Assembly (NCBI GenBank): GCA_003220495.1
Contig: QHSP01000040.1
Location: forward strand, 1-57,813
Direction of reading: 5' to 3'
Length of the DNA: 57,813 bases
Source of the DNA: Candidatus Rokuibacteriota bacterium
Lineage (GTDB): Bacteria; Methylomirabilota; Methylomirabilia; Rokubacteriales; CSP1-6
A model generated the notes under the pieces. The model was not told the DNA's origin. It ran no database searches and worked only from the letters and a program-made list of their open reading frames with translations. The position numbers and the translations under genes are program-made. How positions within the stretch are numbered: position 1 is the stretch's first letter; the number at the start of each line of letters is the position of its first letter. Positions 34,550 through 42,749 of the stretch are shown piece after piece.

Positions 34550-35470
34550 CTACGGGCGCGGGGTGCAGTACGACGGCGCCCAGCTCACGCTGAGGACGTC
34601 CGGCCCGATCGTGCTGTAGTCGAACGCCTCGGCGTCCTTCCGCATCTGTCGCGTGTCGAACAGCAGCCGCGCCTCCGGGATCCCGCCGAAGAACGCGCGA
34701 AACATCGGCCGCACCATCAGCCGGGCCGCGCGAAGCCCGATCGGCCCCATGAAGTTGCGCCGCTCGCCGACGTGCGAGAGCTCGTCCGTCATGATCGCAC
34801 GCAGGAGCTCGCGGATCCGGTCCCGGACCTCGGGCTCGTCGCCGACGATACCGTCGAGCATCGTGTCGAGCTGGAGGTACACGGTGAGCCCCATCAGCTC
34901 GCTCACGAAGGCCGGCGGCGCCACGACCGGGCCGGGCAAGCGGGCGAACGCGCCGTAGAGCTGCCGGGTCCGCTTCGGCAGCGGCCCCCACTCGACGCCC
35001 TCCAGACCGAAGGTCCGGAACATCTCCTGGAACAGGCGCATGTGACAGAACTCCTCGGCAAGGTGGTACCGGCTGATCTTGTCGATCAGGTACGCCGCGC
35101 GGGCCACCGTCGGCGTCTCGTCCCAGGCCGCCGAGATCCCGATCCACTCGTGACGCGCGAACTTGTAGAGGAAGGTCAGCAGCAGGGTCCGCCGGTCGAG
35201 GCTCCGCGGAGCGTCCCGCATCGTGAGGTAGTTGCGGTGGAACGCGTCGCCGACCGGCCGGCGTGTTCGAACCGGGTTCGCCTGAAAGCGGACGAGACTC
35301 TTCCGCTTCTCCGACAGGTCCTTCGCGTCCTCGAGAATCTCGCCGTCGCGGCGCTGCTGATAGCGCCAATAGCTCTCGAAGTTCTCCTCTCGCTCGCGCG
35401 CCGTGGCGGGAGAGAAGATCGACACGCGGGCGGGTCGATGGACGGATGACGGGCTCGGTCTCACAGACAC
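34550..35470 (-). CDS. Ferritin-like diiron protein, AurF-like
   Basis: 306 residues, GTG start at 35470. Helical protein with two clear metal motifs: RYHLAEEFCHMRLFQEMF (ExxH) and RAIMTDELSHVGERRNF (DExxHxxE), plus an earlier helix Glu in LYKFARHEWIGIS. This pattern matches the AurF p-aminobenzoate N-oxygenase class of non-heme diiron enzymes better than ferritins. Such enzymes oxidise amines or C-H bonds with O2; many homologues lack known substrates. It ends beside the selenoprotein, convergent to it. Later in-frame starts cannot be excluded because the first 20 residues look disordered. Confidence 0.75.
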   Translation of the reverse strand: MSVRPSPSSVHRPARVSIFSPATAREREENFESYWRYQQRRDGEILEDAKDLSEKRKSLVRFQANPVRTRRPVGDAFHRNYLTMRDAPRSLDRRTLLLTFLYKFARHEWIGISAAWDETPTVARAAYLIDKISRYHLAEEFCHMRLFQEMFRTFGLEGVEWGPLPKRTRQLYGAFARLPGPVVAPPAFVSELMGLTVYLQLDTMLDGIVGDEPEVRDRIRELLRAIMTDELSHVGERRNFMGPIGLRAARLMVRPMFRAFFGGIPEARLLFDTRQMRKDAEAFDYSTIGPDVLSVSWAPSYCTPRP

Positions 35471-35491
35471 GAGAGTACACGCTCCGCGTCC

Positions 35492-35590
35492 TTACGCGAG
35501 GGCGGCCGCGCCGGCGCTGGCGATCTGCTCGTCCTCGTGCGACTGGACTCCGGACACGCCGATGGCTCCGAACGAGGGCGCTCCTAGTGC
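35492..35590 (-). pseudogene. Remnant of a GlcG/HbpS-like (DUF336) gene, C-terminal end only
   Basis: Ending at a TAA (35492-35494), about 30 codons read PSFGAIGVSGVQSHEDEQ then IASAGAAALA. This is the characteristic C-terminal tail of GlcG/HbpS heme-binding family proteins (GAIGVSG...QDExxAxAG). The frame extends upstream to 35689 but loses resemblance there, and the 140-residue body is missing. It is therefore a stub left by deletion, lying between the diiron gene and the hydrolase gene. The rest of 35481-35703 shows nothing else. Confidence 0.5.
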
Positions 35591-35703
35591 AGCGGCCGAC
35601 TCGGTGTCATCGCGGGAGGCGGCGTTGACACGCCGGACGGCGCCGCCTAGCATTCGGTTGCCGCGCGGGCGAGCGCAAATCCTCTTCATCAGGAGTCACG
35701 GCG

Positions 35704-37152
35704 ATGCGAACACTGATCCAGGGCGGATGGGTGGTCGGCTACGACGGCCGCGGCCACGAGCTGATTCCGAACGGCTGCGTCGTGTTCGAGGACGATCGCA
35801 TCGTCCACGTCGGAGCTCGATTCGACGGACCGGTCGATCGCCGCGTGGACGCCGCCGGCAAGCTGGTGTCGCCCGGCTTGATCAACTGCCACCTGCACGC
35901 CGCCACGAACGCGGGGCAGGCGGTCTTCCTCGATGGGCTCAAGGCCGACTACTTCGGGAGCAACTTCGTCGGCTACGTGGCGCCGCGCCGGGGCACCACG
36001 GTGCCCCGCGCGGGTGACCGGGCGGACGTGGCGGGAACCTACGGCCTCTGGTCCGCGCTTCGCGCCGGCGCGACGACGATCATGGACGTCGGCACGATGC
36101 CGGGCGGCCCGGCGGCGTTCACCAAGATCGCCGGCGAGCTCGGCGTCCGCGCCTACGTGGGGCCCGCCTTTCGCTCCGCGAGCTACGCCTTCGACGGGAG
36201 CCGTATCGTCTGGGACTGGGACGAGGCCGCCGGCGTGGCCGGTCTGGAGCGCGCCGTCGCGTACATCAAGGAGCACGACGGCGCGTACAACGGGCGGATC
36301 AAGGCCATGCTCTATCCCGGCCAGCTCGACACCTGCACCCTGGATCTCCTGAAGCAGGCGCGACGGTGGGCCGACGACCTGGGCGTCCCGATGCAGCTCC
36401 ACGCCGCGATGAACCAGCGCGAGTTCCACCACATCCTCGAGCAGCACGGCCAGACGCCGATCCAGCTCCTGCACTCGATCGGCTTCCTGAAGCCGCGCAC
36501 GGGCCTCGGCCACTGCGTGTTCCACAACGATCACTCCTGGTGCCACTATCCGTACGCGGACGACCTGAAGCTCCTGGCCGACAGCGGGGTGACGGTGGTT
36601 CACGCGCCGTACAAGTACGCCAAGATGGGCGTGAAGTTCGAGTCGTTCGAGCGCTATCGCGCGCTCGGGATCAACCTCGCGCTCGGCACCGACACGTACC
36701 CGCAAGACCTCATCCACGAGATGCGCTGGGCCGCTTTGATGTGCCGCATGGCCGACGGAAGCTTCAGGGTCGGTCGACCGCAGGACGTCTTCGACGCCGC
36801 CACGCTGGGCGGGGCGCGCCATCTCGGGCGCGACGATCTCGGGCGTCTGGCGCCGGGCGCCAAGGCCGACATCATCGTCGTCGACCTCCGTCACCTGCAC
36901 TACGGCGCCGTGCACGATCCGATCAAGGCGCTGGTCGACTGCGGCAGCGGGCGTGACGTCGAGACCGTCATCGTCGACGGCCAGGTGCTCGTGGAAAACG
37001 GGCGGGCCGTCCGCATCGACGAGCAGGCCCTACTGCGGGACGTCCAGGCCGAAGGCGAGCGGCTCTGGACGGCGATCCCGCAGTGGCACTGGACCGCGAG
37101 ACCGCTCGACGAGATCGCGCCGCCGAGCTATCCGGTGCGCGGCGAGCACTGA
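35704..37152 (+). CDS. Amidohydrolase-1 family deaminase/hydrolase (AtzA/TrzN/MTA deaminase type)
   Basis: 482 residues, ATG preceded by CAGGAG. Metal-dependent hydrolase fold: an N-terminal beta-sandwich (IQGGWVVGYDGRGHELIPNGCVVFEDDRIVHVG), zinc/iron ligands His63 and His65 in NCHLHAATN, a His in MQLHAAMN, and Asp in LALGTDTYPQDL. The C-terminal sandwich ends with DIIVVDLRHLHYG ... VIVDGQVLVENG. Relatives deaminate adenosine derivatives or guanine, or dechlorinate s-triazines. Together with the AtzE/AtzG-like pair at 8156-9684 this might point to N-heterocycle catabolism, but the genes are 26 kb apart and the link is weak. Confidence 0.9.
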   Translation: MRTLIQGGWVVGYDGRGHELIPNGCVVFEDDRIVHVGARFDGPVDRRVDAAGKLVSPGLINCHLHAATNAGQAVFLDGLKADYFGSNFVGYVAPRRGTTVPRAGDRADVAGTYGLWSALRAGATTIMDVGTMPGGPAAFTKIAGELGVRAYVGPAFRSASYAFDGSRIVWDWDEAAGVAGLERAVAYIKEHDGAYNGRIKAMLYPGQLDTCTLDLLKQARRWADDLGVPMQLHAAMNQREFHHILEQHGQTPIQLLHSIGFLKPRTGLGHCVFHNDHSWCHYPYADDLKLLADSGVTVVHAPYKYAKMGVKFESFERYRALGINLALGTDTYPQDLIHEMRWAALMCRMADGSFRVGRPQDVFDAATLGGARHLGRDDLGRLAPGAKADIIVVDLRHLHYGAVHDPIKALVDCGSGRDVETVIVDGQVLVENGRAVRIDEQALLRDVQAEGERLWTAIPQWHWTARPLDEIAPPSYPVRGEH

Positions 37153-37172
37153 GGTTCTGGGGGCCGAAGCGC

Positions 37173-38462
37173 TCACCAGAGGCGGAGCGAGTCGCGCAGG
37201 ATCGCGGCGATCTCCGCGGAGCCGACGGCCCGGGGCGCGCCGCTCAAGAGCCGAGGCTGCTTCAATGTGCCTTCGACCAGCGCGGGAATGTCGCTCTCGC
37301 CGTAGCCGAGGGCGGTGAGGCCGTTCGGGATCCCGACGTCGCGCATCAGCGCCAGCAGAGCGCCGGGCAGCGCCTCGCGCGCCTCCCGCTCCGAGAGGCG
37401 AGCCGTCGGGACGCCCATCAGCTCGGCCGCGCGCAGGTGCCGCTCGGGCGACGTCGCGTACGTGAAGCGAAACGTGGCCGCCGCCGTGACGACGACCGAG
37501 ATGCCATGAGGGACGAGCGCGTGAGTCGTCCGATAGCCGCTCGGAACGTACTCGCGCACGAGTCCGGCGATCGGATAGGCGAGCGCGTGCGGGATGTGAA
37601 CTCCGGCGTTGCCGAAGCCGACGCCGGCGTAGTTGGCGGCCAGCGCCAGGTTCACCCGCGCGTCGAGGTCGAGCGGGCTCAGCACCGCGCGCCGCAGGTA
37701 TTTGCCGACGTACTCGATCGCCTTCTCGCACCAGATGTCGCTGGCCGGGTTTGCGCCGATGTAGGCCGGGCGGTCGGGCGGATGATGCTTCGCGCGCGCG
37801 TTGTACGGACGCGTCGTGTACGACTCGATCGCGTGCGTCAGGATGTCGCAACCCGCCGCGGCCGTCACCTCGGGGGGCGCGCTGAGCGTGTTGAGCGGGT
37901 CGACGATGCCGAGCGCCGGACGCAGGAGCCGGTTCGACACGCCCGCTTTCACGTGCTGAGCCAGGACGTGGGTCACCGCCACCGCCGTCGTCTCGCTGCC
38001 GGTGCCCGCCGTCGTCGGCACGGCGATCAGGGGCTTGAGCGGACCGGGCACGGGGCGGCCGCGTCCGACGGGCTGGTTGATGTAGTCGAGCAGCGGCGCC
38101 GGGTACGTCGTGAGCAGATTGACCGCCTTGCACGTGTCGAGCGCGCTCCCGCCACCCACGGCGATGAGCCCGTCCAGCTCACGCTGACGCGCGTACTCGG
38201 CGGCCTCTTCCATCGAACGGTCGGTGGGCTCGATCTCGACGCCGTCGTAGACGTCGGCCTTGATGCCTTCCTCTTCGAGAAGGGCGCGGACGCGATCCGG
38301 CAACCCGAGCTCGCCGATGTGGCGGTCGGTGACGATCAGCACCCGCTTGAGCCCGAGCCGGCGGGCGTCGTACGCGATCTCGTCCATCGCGCCGAGCCCG
38401 AATTTGATCGGCGAGGCTTCCATCACGAATACGGTCTCGGTCGGCAGGGTCACGCCCTTCAT
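37173..38462 (-). CDS. Iron-containing alcohol dehydrogenase, ADHFE1/HOT-like
   Basis: 429 residues, longer than the 380-390 usual for type III alcohol dehydrogenases. The NAD motif GGGSALDTCKAV and the substrate loop PTTAGTGSETTAVAV are clear, and the iron-binding region HAIESYTTRPYNAR and HGISVV are present. The insertion KHHPPDRPAYIGANPASDIWCEKAIEYVGKYLRRAV matches hydroxyacid-oxoacid transhydrogenase (ADHFE1), which transfers hydride between 4-hydroxybutyrate and 2-oxoglutarate. Maleylacetate reductase is a more distant alternative. It shares a 95-base divergent promoter region with the MFS gene; ribosome site GAGAGGAAG. Confidence 0.92.
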   Translation of the reverse strand: MKGVTLPTETVFVMEASPIKFGLGAMDEIAYDARRLGLKRVLIVTDRHIGELGLPDRVRALLEEEGIKADVYDGVEIEPTDRSMEEAAEYARQRELDGLIAVGGGSALDTCKAVNLLTTYPAPLLDYINQPVGRGRPVPGPLKPLIAVPTTAGTGSETTAVAVTHVLAQHVKAGVSNRLLRPALGIVDPLNTLSAPPEVTAAAGCDILTHAIESYTTRPYNARAKHHPPDRPAYIGANPASDIWCEKAIEYVGKYLRRAVLSPLDLDARVNLALAANYAGVGFGNAGVHIPHALAYPIAGLVREYVPSGYRTTHALVPHGISVVVTAAATFRFTYATSPERHLRAAELMGVPTARLSEREAREALPGALLALMRDVGIPNGLTALGYGESDIPALVEGTLKQPRLLSGAPRAVGSAEIAAILRDSLRLW

Positions 38463-38483
38463 CGGCTTCCTCTCTTGATAACG

Positions 38484-38523
38484 GCGCCTCGGCCGGCGGG
38501 GCCCCAGCCCCGCGGCGGCCTGC
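38484..38523 (-). repeat. 40-base dispersed palindromic repeat, copy A
   Basis: On the minus strand this matches 49127-49166 on the plus strand at 39 of 40 positions. It folds on itself: GCGGGGC-TGGG-GCCCCGC with an outer GGCCG...CGGCC pairing. It lies between the alcohol dehydrogenase and MFS starts, outside coding sequence. REP-like behaviour (transcript end, nucleoid binding or a mobile mini-element) is inference. Confidence 0.6.
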
Positions 38524-38541
38524 GGCGGCCGACTTCCGTCA

Positions 38542-38551
38542 GATTATAATC
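38542..38551. promoter_or_regulatory. Palindromic -10 element, possible leaderless start of the MFS gene
   Basis: GATTATAATC is a perfect palindrome carrying a consensus TATAAT on each strand (plus 38545-38550). The plus-strand transcript would begin near 38557-38558, exactly at the GTG of the MFS gene, so the mRNA may be leaderless; no ribosome site is seen. The minus copy could serve the alcohol dehydrogenase 80 bases away. No good -35 hexamer is visible. Confidence 0.5.
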
Positions 38552-38557
38552 GTCACG

Positions 38558-39826
38558 GTGACTCGATCGCCGGTTCCCGCCCCTGGCCCCCCGCCGGGCA
38601 CGAAGTTCGGGGCGCTCCAGCATCGCGACTACCGTCGCTACTTCGCCCTCGTGCTCCTCAGCGCGACCGCCGATAACATCGAGCACGTCATCAGCTACTG
38701 GGTCATCTTTCAGGCGTTCCATTCCGCGATGCTCGCCGGGTTCGCCGTGATCAGCCACTGGGTGCCGTTCCTGCTCTTCTCAGTCTACGCGGGCTCGCTG
38801 GCCGACCGCTTCGACTGCCGCAAGCTCATCCAGATCTCGCAGGGGCTGTTCGCGCTCGCCTCGCTCGCATGGGCCGTCCTGTTCCTGACCGGGACGTTGC
38901 GCGTGTGGCACGCCGCGGCGATCCTGCTCATTCACGGCGCGGCGGGCGTGATCGGCCTGCCGGCCTCCCAGCTGATCGTCTACGACATCGTGGGCCCGGA
39001 GCGGCTGCCAAGCGCGATCCGACTGAACGCGACGAGCCGCTACCTGGCGATCCTGTTCGGCCCCGCGGTCGGCGGCGGGCTCATGCTCCTGTTGGGCCCG
39101 GGCCAGGGGCTCCTCGCCAACATCCTCATCTATCTGCCCTTCACCCTCTTCCTGCTGCGGATGCCGTACACGGGCCACCGGCGCGACCCCGGAGCGCGAC
39201 GCGCGACGCGCTTCAGCTTCGTCGAAATCCGCCGACTCCTGGGCGAGGCGCGCGCCGATCCACGGCTGCTCACGATGATCGTCCTCGGCGGGACCACGTC
39301 CTTCCTCGTCGGCAACGCGTTCCAGGCCCAGATGCCCGAGTACGCCCACCACCTGGGCGCCGACGAGGCCGGCGCCTGGTACAGCGTGCTGCTCGCCGCC
39401 AACGCCGTCGGCGCGATCATCGGCGCGGTGCTCCTCGAGAGCGTGGCGTTCGTCGCGCTCAGCGCGCGGGCCGCGATCACGTGCGCCCTGGTGTGGGGCG
39501 TGCTGATGGCGGTCTTTCCCGCGGCGCAGAGCTATCCGGCGGCGGTCGCCGTGCTCGTGCTGGCGGGCATCTTCAACGTTGCGTTCACCTCGATGGCGCA
39601 GACGATCGTACAACTGCTGGCGCCACCCCACCTGCGGGGCAGCATGGTCGGACTGTTCAACACCTCGATGCTCGGACTGCGCGCCGGCAGCGGCCTGACG
39701 GTCGGAGTCCTCGGAGCCGTGATCGGGGTGCAGTGGTCGCTGTCTTTCAGCTCGGCGGCGGTCGTGCTGGTCGCGCTCGGCCTGCTCGCGGTCGAAGCCC
39801 GCGGGCGGCCGCGGCTACCGGTCTAG
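38558..39826 (+). CDS. MFS transporter (MFS_3/EntS-like)
   Basis: 422 residues with about twelve hydrophobic segments. FGALQHRDYRRYFALVLLSATADNIEHVISYWVIFQ opens helix 1 and the loop 2-3 signature GSLADRFDCRKLIQIS is the GxxxDRxxRR-type motif. Resemblance to the MFS_3 group (enterobactin exporter EntS, macrolide exporters) suggests efflux and not uptake. GTG start at 38558 directly follows the -10 element. It is monocistronic; substrate unknown. Confidence 0.92.
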   Translation: MTRSPVPAPGPPPGTKFGALQHRDYRRYFALVLLSATADNIEHVISYWVIFQAFHSAMLAGFAVISHWVPFLLFSVYAGSLADRFDCRKLIQISQGLFALASLAWAVLFLTGTLRVWHAAAILLIHGAAGVIGLPASQLIVYDIVGPERLPSAIRLNATSRYLAILFGPAVGGGLMLLLGPGQGLLANILIYLPFTLFLLRMPYTGHRRDPGARRATRFSFVEIRRLLGEARADPRLLTMIVLGGTTSFLVGNAFQAQMPEYAHHLGADEAGAWYSVLLAANAVGAIIGAVLLESVAFVALSARAAITCALVWGVLMAVFPAAQSYPAAVAVLVLAGIFNVAFTSMAQTIVQLLAPPHLRGSMVGLFNTSMLGLRAGSGLTVGVLGAVIGVQWSLSFSSAAVVLVALGLLAVEARGRPRLPV

Positions 39827-39858
39827 CCGCGGCCGCGCGCAGTAGGGGTGCCGGCCGC

Positions 39859-40335
39859 TCAGGCGCCGATGGCCGCGCGAATGCTCTTGAGGTGCTCCTC
39901 GACGTGATTGAGGAGGATCACGTTGATGATCTGCTCCACGCTCATCGGCGGCATCCCCGTGAGAACGGTGCCGTTCTTGCTCAGGTCGGCGTCGCTCAGG
40001 CCGCGCACGACCGCGGCGGCCGCGGCCGCGTTCTTCTTGTGCAACGCGATCGTCTCGGCCTTGGACACGTTTGCGAACTCCTTGGCGTGCTTGGCGTTCA
40101 TGTCGTGGAGCATGTCCATCGTGAAGCCCGGAACGGACTTTCCGCCGGCCACGGTCTTGATGATGCCGCTGATCCCTTCGTGGCCTCCGGCGACGTGGTG
40201 GGCGACGACGCCGACCGTCCACTTCTCCGACGTGGTCTTTTTCCAGTCGGCGTCGCTCAGCCGATCGAATACCCCCGTCGCCTCCTGCACCTTCGCCTCG
40301 AACTGCTTCGCAAGCCCTTCAGCCTTGGCTGCCAT
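39859..40335 (-). CDS. DinB-like four-helix protein
   Basis: 158 residues. The DinB/maleylpyruvate-isomerase fold is indicated by an N-terminal helix ending WKKTTSEKWTVGVVAHHVAGGHEG and the last helix NVILLNHVEEHLKSIRAAI; His in AHHVAGGH and in NHVEEHL could form the three-His metal site. Family members are metal-dependent S-transferases using mycothiol, bacillithiol or glutathione, and many are of unknown role. It is convergent with the MFS gene, with 32 bases between. Ribosome site GGAGGA lies just before the ATG. Confidence 0.8.
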   Translation of the reverse strand: MAAKAEGLAKQFEAKVQEATGVFDRLSDADWKKTTSEKWTVGVVAHHVAGGHEGISGIIKTVAGGKSVPGFTMDMLHDMNAKHAKEFANVSKAETIALHKKNAAAAAAVVRGLSDADLSKNGTVLTGMPPMSVEQIINVILLNHVEEHLKSIRAAIGA

Positions 40336-40414
40336 GGTGTCCTCCTCCGTGAGGGTGGGTCGTGGCGTGATCGGATCATCCAGATGATACCGCCGCGCTC
40401 AAGGATCGGCGTCC

Positions 40415-40443
40415 TTGACAGCAGTCGAAAGCTCCACGATCTT
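40415..40443 (+). promoter_or_regulatory. Candidate sigma-70 promoter of the Liv/LLM operon
   Basis: TTGACA (40415-40420) is a perfect -35; after 17 bases GATCTT (40438-40443) is a weak -10. The binding-protein ATG is 36 bases further on. It is the only good -35 hexamer noticed ahead of this seven-gene operon. Confidence 0.4.
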
Positions 40444-40478
40444 CGTCCACATGCGTGGAAAGGCTGGGAGGAGAGCCG

Positions 40479-41711
40479 ATGAGACACCGGTCGCTTCGCT
40501 GGACGGCGCTCGCGCTGGCACTCTCGTTCGTGGGTTTCGGCGTCGAGAGCCAGGAGCGAGAACCCGTGAGGATCGGCATCATCTACACGAATACCGGGCC
40601 CCTCGCCCAGCTCGGCATCGACATGCGCGACGGCGCGCTTCTCTTCTGGAGCCAGGCCGGTCAGCGCGCCGGCGGGCGGCGCGTCGAGATCCTGACCGAG
40701 AGCACGGGCAGTAACAAGCCGGACGAGGGCCTGACGAAGGCGCGCAAGCTCGTGGAGCGCGACCGCGCGCACATCCTCGGCGGGATCATCGAGACGCCGG
40801 TGGCCTACGCGCTACGCCCGTACGTGATCGAGAAGAAGACTCCGCTCATGATCATGAACGCGGGGGCCGACGGGCTCACGCAGAGGCAGCGGAGCGACTA
40901 CGTCTTCCGCTGCTCGTTCTCCAACAGCCAGGCCTCGCATCCGCTGGGCGAGTGGGCGTACAAGCAGGGCTATCGGCGTCTGGTCCTCGTCGCCTCCGAC
41001 TTCGCGGCGGGCCACGAGCACATCGGCGGCGTGGCGCGAACGTTCGTCGCGGCCGGCGGCCAGGTCGTCCAGGAGCTCTATCCGCCGCTGGGCGTCCCGG
41101 ATTTCGTGCCGTACCTGACGCAGATCCGGCGCGACGCGGACGCGGTGGCGGTCGCCATCTTCGGGTCGGATGCGATGCGGTTCGTCGCTCAGTATGCCGA
41201 GGTCGGTCTCAAGGGCAAGATCCCGCTCATCGGCAAGGGCGGGCTGACCGACGAGAGCTTCCTGGACAAGCTCGGCGATCCCGCGCTCGGCATCATCGTG
41301 GCCTACCACTGGACCGCCGCGCTCGACCTTCCGGCGAACCGTCGCGTGCGCGAGGCCTTCGAGAGCCGCCACCGGCGCCCGATGAACGCGCCCGCCGAGC
41401 AGGGCTACGTCGGATCCCAGATGATCGCCCGGGCGCTCGACGCGGTCAGGGGCGACATCGAGAATCTCGACGGATTCCTGGCCGCCATGAGAAAGGTCGA
41501 GGTCGACGCGCCGCGGGGCTCGGTCAAGCTCGACGCGTTCCACAATCCGATTCAGGCCGTCTACCTGGAACGGACCGAGCGGAGGAACGGCGTGCTCCAG
41601 AACGTGCCCATCGCGACCTACCCCAGCGTGGGCCAGTTCTGGACCTGGTCGCCGGAGGAGTACATGGCGATGCCGTCCTACGTCGACCTCAAGGGCAAGT
41701 GGACCCGGTGA
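40479..41711 (+). CDS. Branched-chain amino acid-type ABC solute-binding protein
   Basis: 410 residues from ATG 40479 behind GGGAGGAGAG; an upstream GTG frame lacks signal character. The signal peptide is RWTALALALSFVGFGVESQ. The Peripla_BP_6 fold begins VRIGIIYTNTGPLAQLGIDMRDGALLFW and includes HPLGEWAYKQGYRRLVLVASDFAAGHEHIGG. It is the extracytoplasmic component of the LivHMGF-type importer encoded from 43869. The two flavin monooxygenases between suggest that the ligand is their substrate or a precursor. Confidence 0.94.
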   Translation: MRHRSLRWTALALALSFVGFGVESQEREPVRIGIIYTNTGPLAQLGIDMRDGALLFWSQAGQRAGGRRVEILTESTGSNKPDEGLTKARKLVERDRAHILGGIIETPVAYALRPYVIEKKTPLMIMNAGADGLTQRQRSDYVFRCSFSNSQASHPLGEWAYKQGYRRLVLVASDFAAGHEHIGGVARTFVAAGGQVVQELYPPLGVPDFVPYLTQIRRDADAVAVAIFGSDAMRFVAQYAEVGLKGKIPLIGKGGLTDESFLDKLGDPALGIIVAYHWTAALDLPANRRVREAFESRHRRPMNAPAEQGYVGSQMIARALDAVRGDIENLDGFLAAMRKVEVDAPRGSVKLDAFHNPIQAVYLERTERRNGVLQNVPIATYPSVGQFWTWSPEEYMAMPSYVDLKGKWTR

Positions 41712-41747
41712 GTTGTCAATCGCCGCGCCCTGCGCGATAGTGCGGCC

Positions 41748-42749
41748 GTGAAATTCGGCGCCGGTTTCTGGGGACCATTTCCGCTCGGCCGGTATGTCGA
41801 GTACGCCGTCGCCGCCGAGCGCCTGGGCTTCGATTCGCTCTGGATCGGCGACACCCAGCTCCTGACCCCCGATCTCTACTCGGCGATGGCCCTCTGCGCC
41901 AACGCCACCTCGCGCATCACGATCGGAAGCGGCGTCACCAACACGGTGACGCGCGACCTGACCGTGACCGCGGGTGGCGCGCTGGCGCTCAGCGAGTTCA
42001 GCGGCGGGCGGTGCGTGCTGGGCATCGGCGTCGGCGGCTCCGCGGTGGGCACGGTCGGGCTCACGGCCGATGGCGCCGCGGAATTCCGTCGCAAGCTGGC
42101 GCTGCTCAAGGCGCTCGTGGCGGGACAGCCGGTGAGCCTGAACGGGGTCGAGGTTCGAGGAAAGATCCTGGCCCCGCGCGTGCCGGTCTACGCCGCCAGC
42201 TCGAGCCCTCGGGTGCTCCAGATCGCCGGCGAGCTGGCGGATGGCGTCATCCTCAACGTCGGCGTGGCGCCGGAGCTGGTTCGCGAAGCCCTGGACCACG
42301 TGCGGGAGGGAGCGCGCCGGGCCGGCCGGGACCCGCTATCGCTCGACGTCGTCGTGATCGCGGGCTCCGCCATCGGCCCCGACGGGGCGAAGGCGATCGA
42401 CGAAGCCCGCGCGTGGGCCGCCATCACGCTGACACGCGTGGGCGCCTGGATGGCCGCCGGCGGAGACGCGATGCGCTCGCTGGGGGCGACGATCCGCGCG
42501 CGCTATCGCTGGGACGAGCACATCAGCGCGGGCGCCGCCCACGCGCGTCCGATCCCCGACGAGATCGCCCGGCGCTTCGTCTTCGCCGGAACGGCCGCCG
42601 AGGTGGCGCAGACGGTCCGGCGACTCGAGGGCTGCGGCGTGACACACGTGCTCGCCCTGCTCATGGGATCGAACATCGCGGGCACGCTCGAGGCCTGGAG
42701 CCGCGAGATCATGCCCGCCTGGCGCACGCCGTCGATGGCGGGGAGATGA
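41748..42749 (+). CDS. Luciferase-like flavin/F420-dependent oxidoreductase (first of pair)
   Basis: 333 residues, GTG start at 41748. LLM barrel: MKFGAGFWGPFPLGRYVEYAVAAERLGFDSLWIGDTQLL, then ITIGSGVTNTVTRDLTVTAGGALALSEFSGGRCVLGIGVGGSAVGTVGL, the pattern of F420-dependent methylene-H4MPT reductase-like enzymes. The Ser/Gly-rich AASSSPRVLQIAGELADGVILNVG contacts the cofactor phosphate. Its TGA overlaps the next gene's ATG, so both enzymes are co-translated. Confidence 0.9.
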   Translation: MKFGAGFWGPFPLGRYVEYAVAAERLGFDSLWIGDTQLLTPDLYSAMALCANATSRITIGSGVTNTVTRDLTVTAGGALALSEFSGGRCVLGIGVGGSAVGTVGLTADGAAEFRRKLALLKALVAGQPVSLNGVEVRGKILAPRVPVYAASSSPRVLQIAGELADGVILNVGVAPELVREALDHVREGARRAGRDPLSLDVVVIAGSAIGPDGAKAIDEARAWAAITLTRVGAWMAAGGDAMRSLGATIRARYRWDEHISAGAAHARPIPDEIARRFVFAGTAAEVAQTVRRLEGCGVTHVLALLMGSNIAGTLEAWSREIMPAWRTPSMAGR

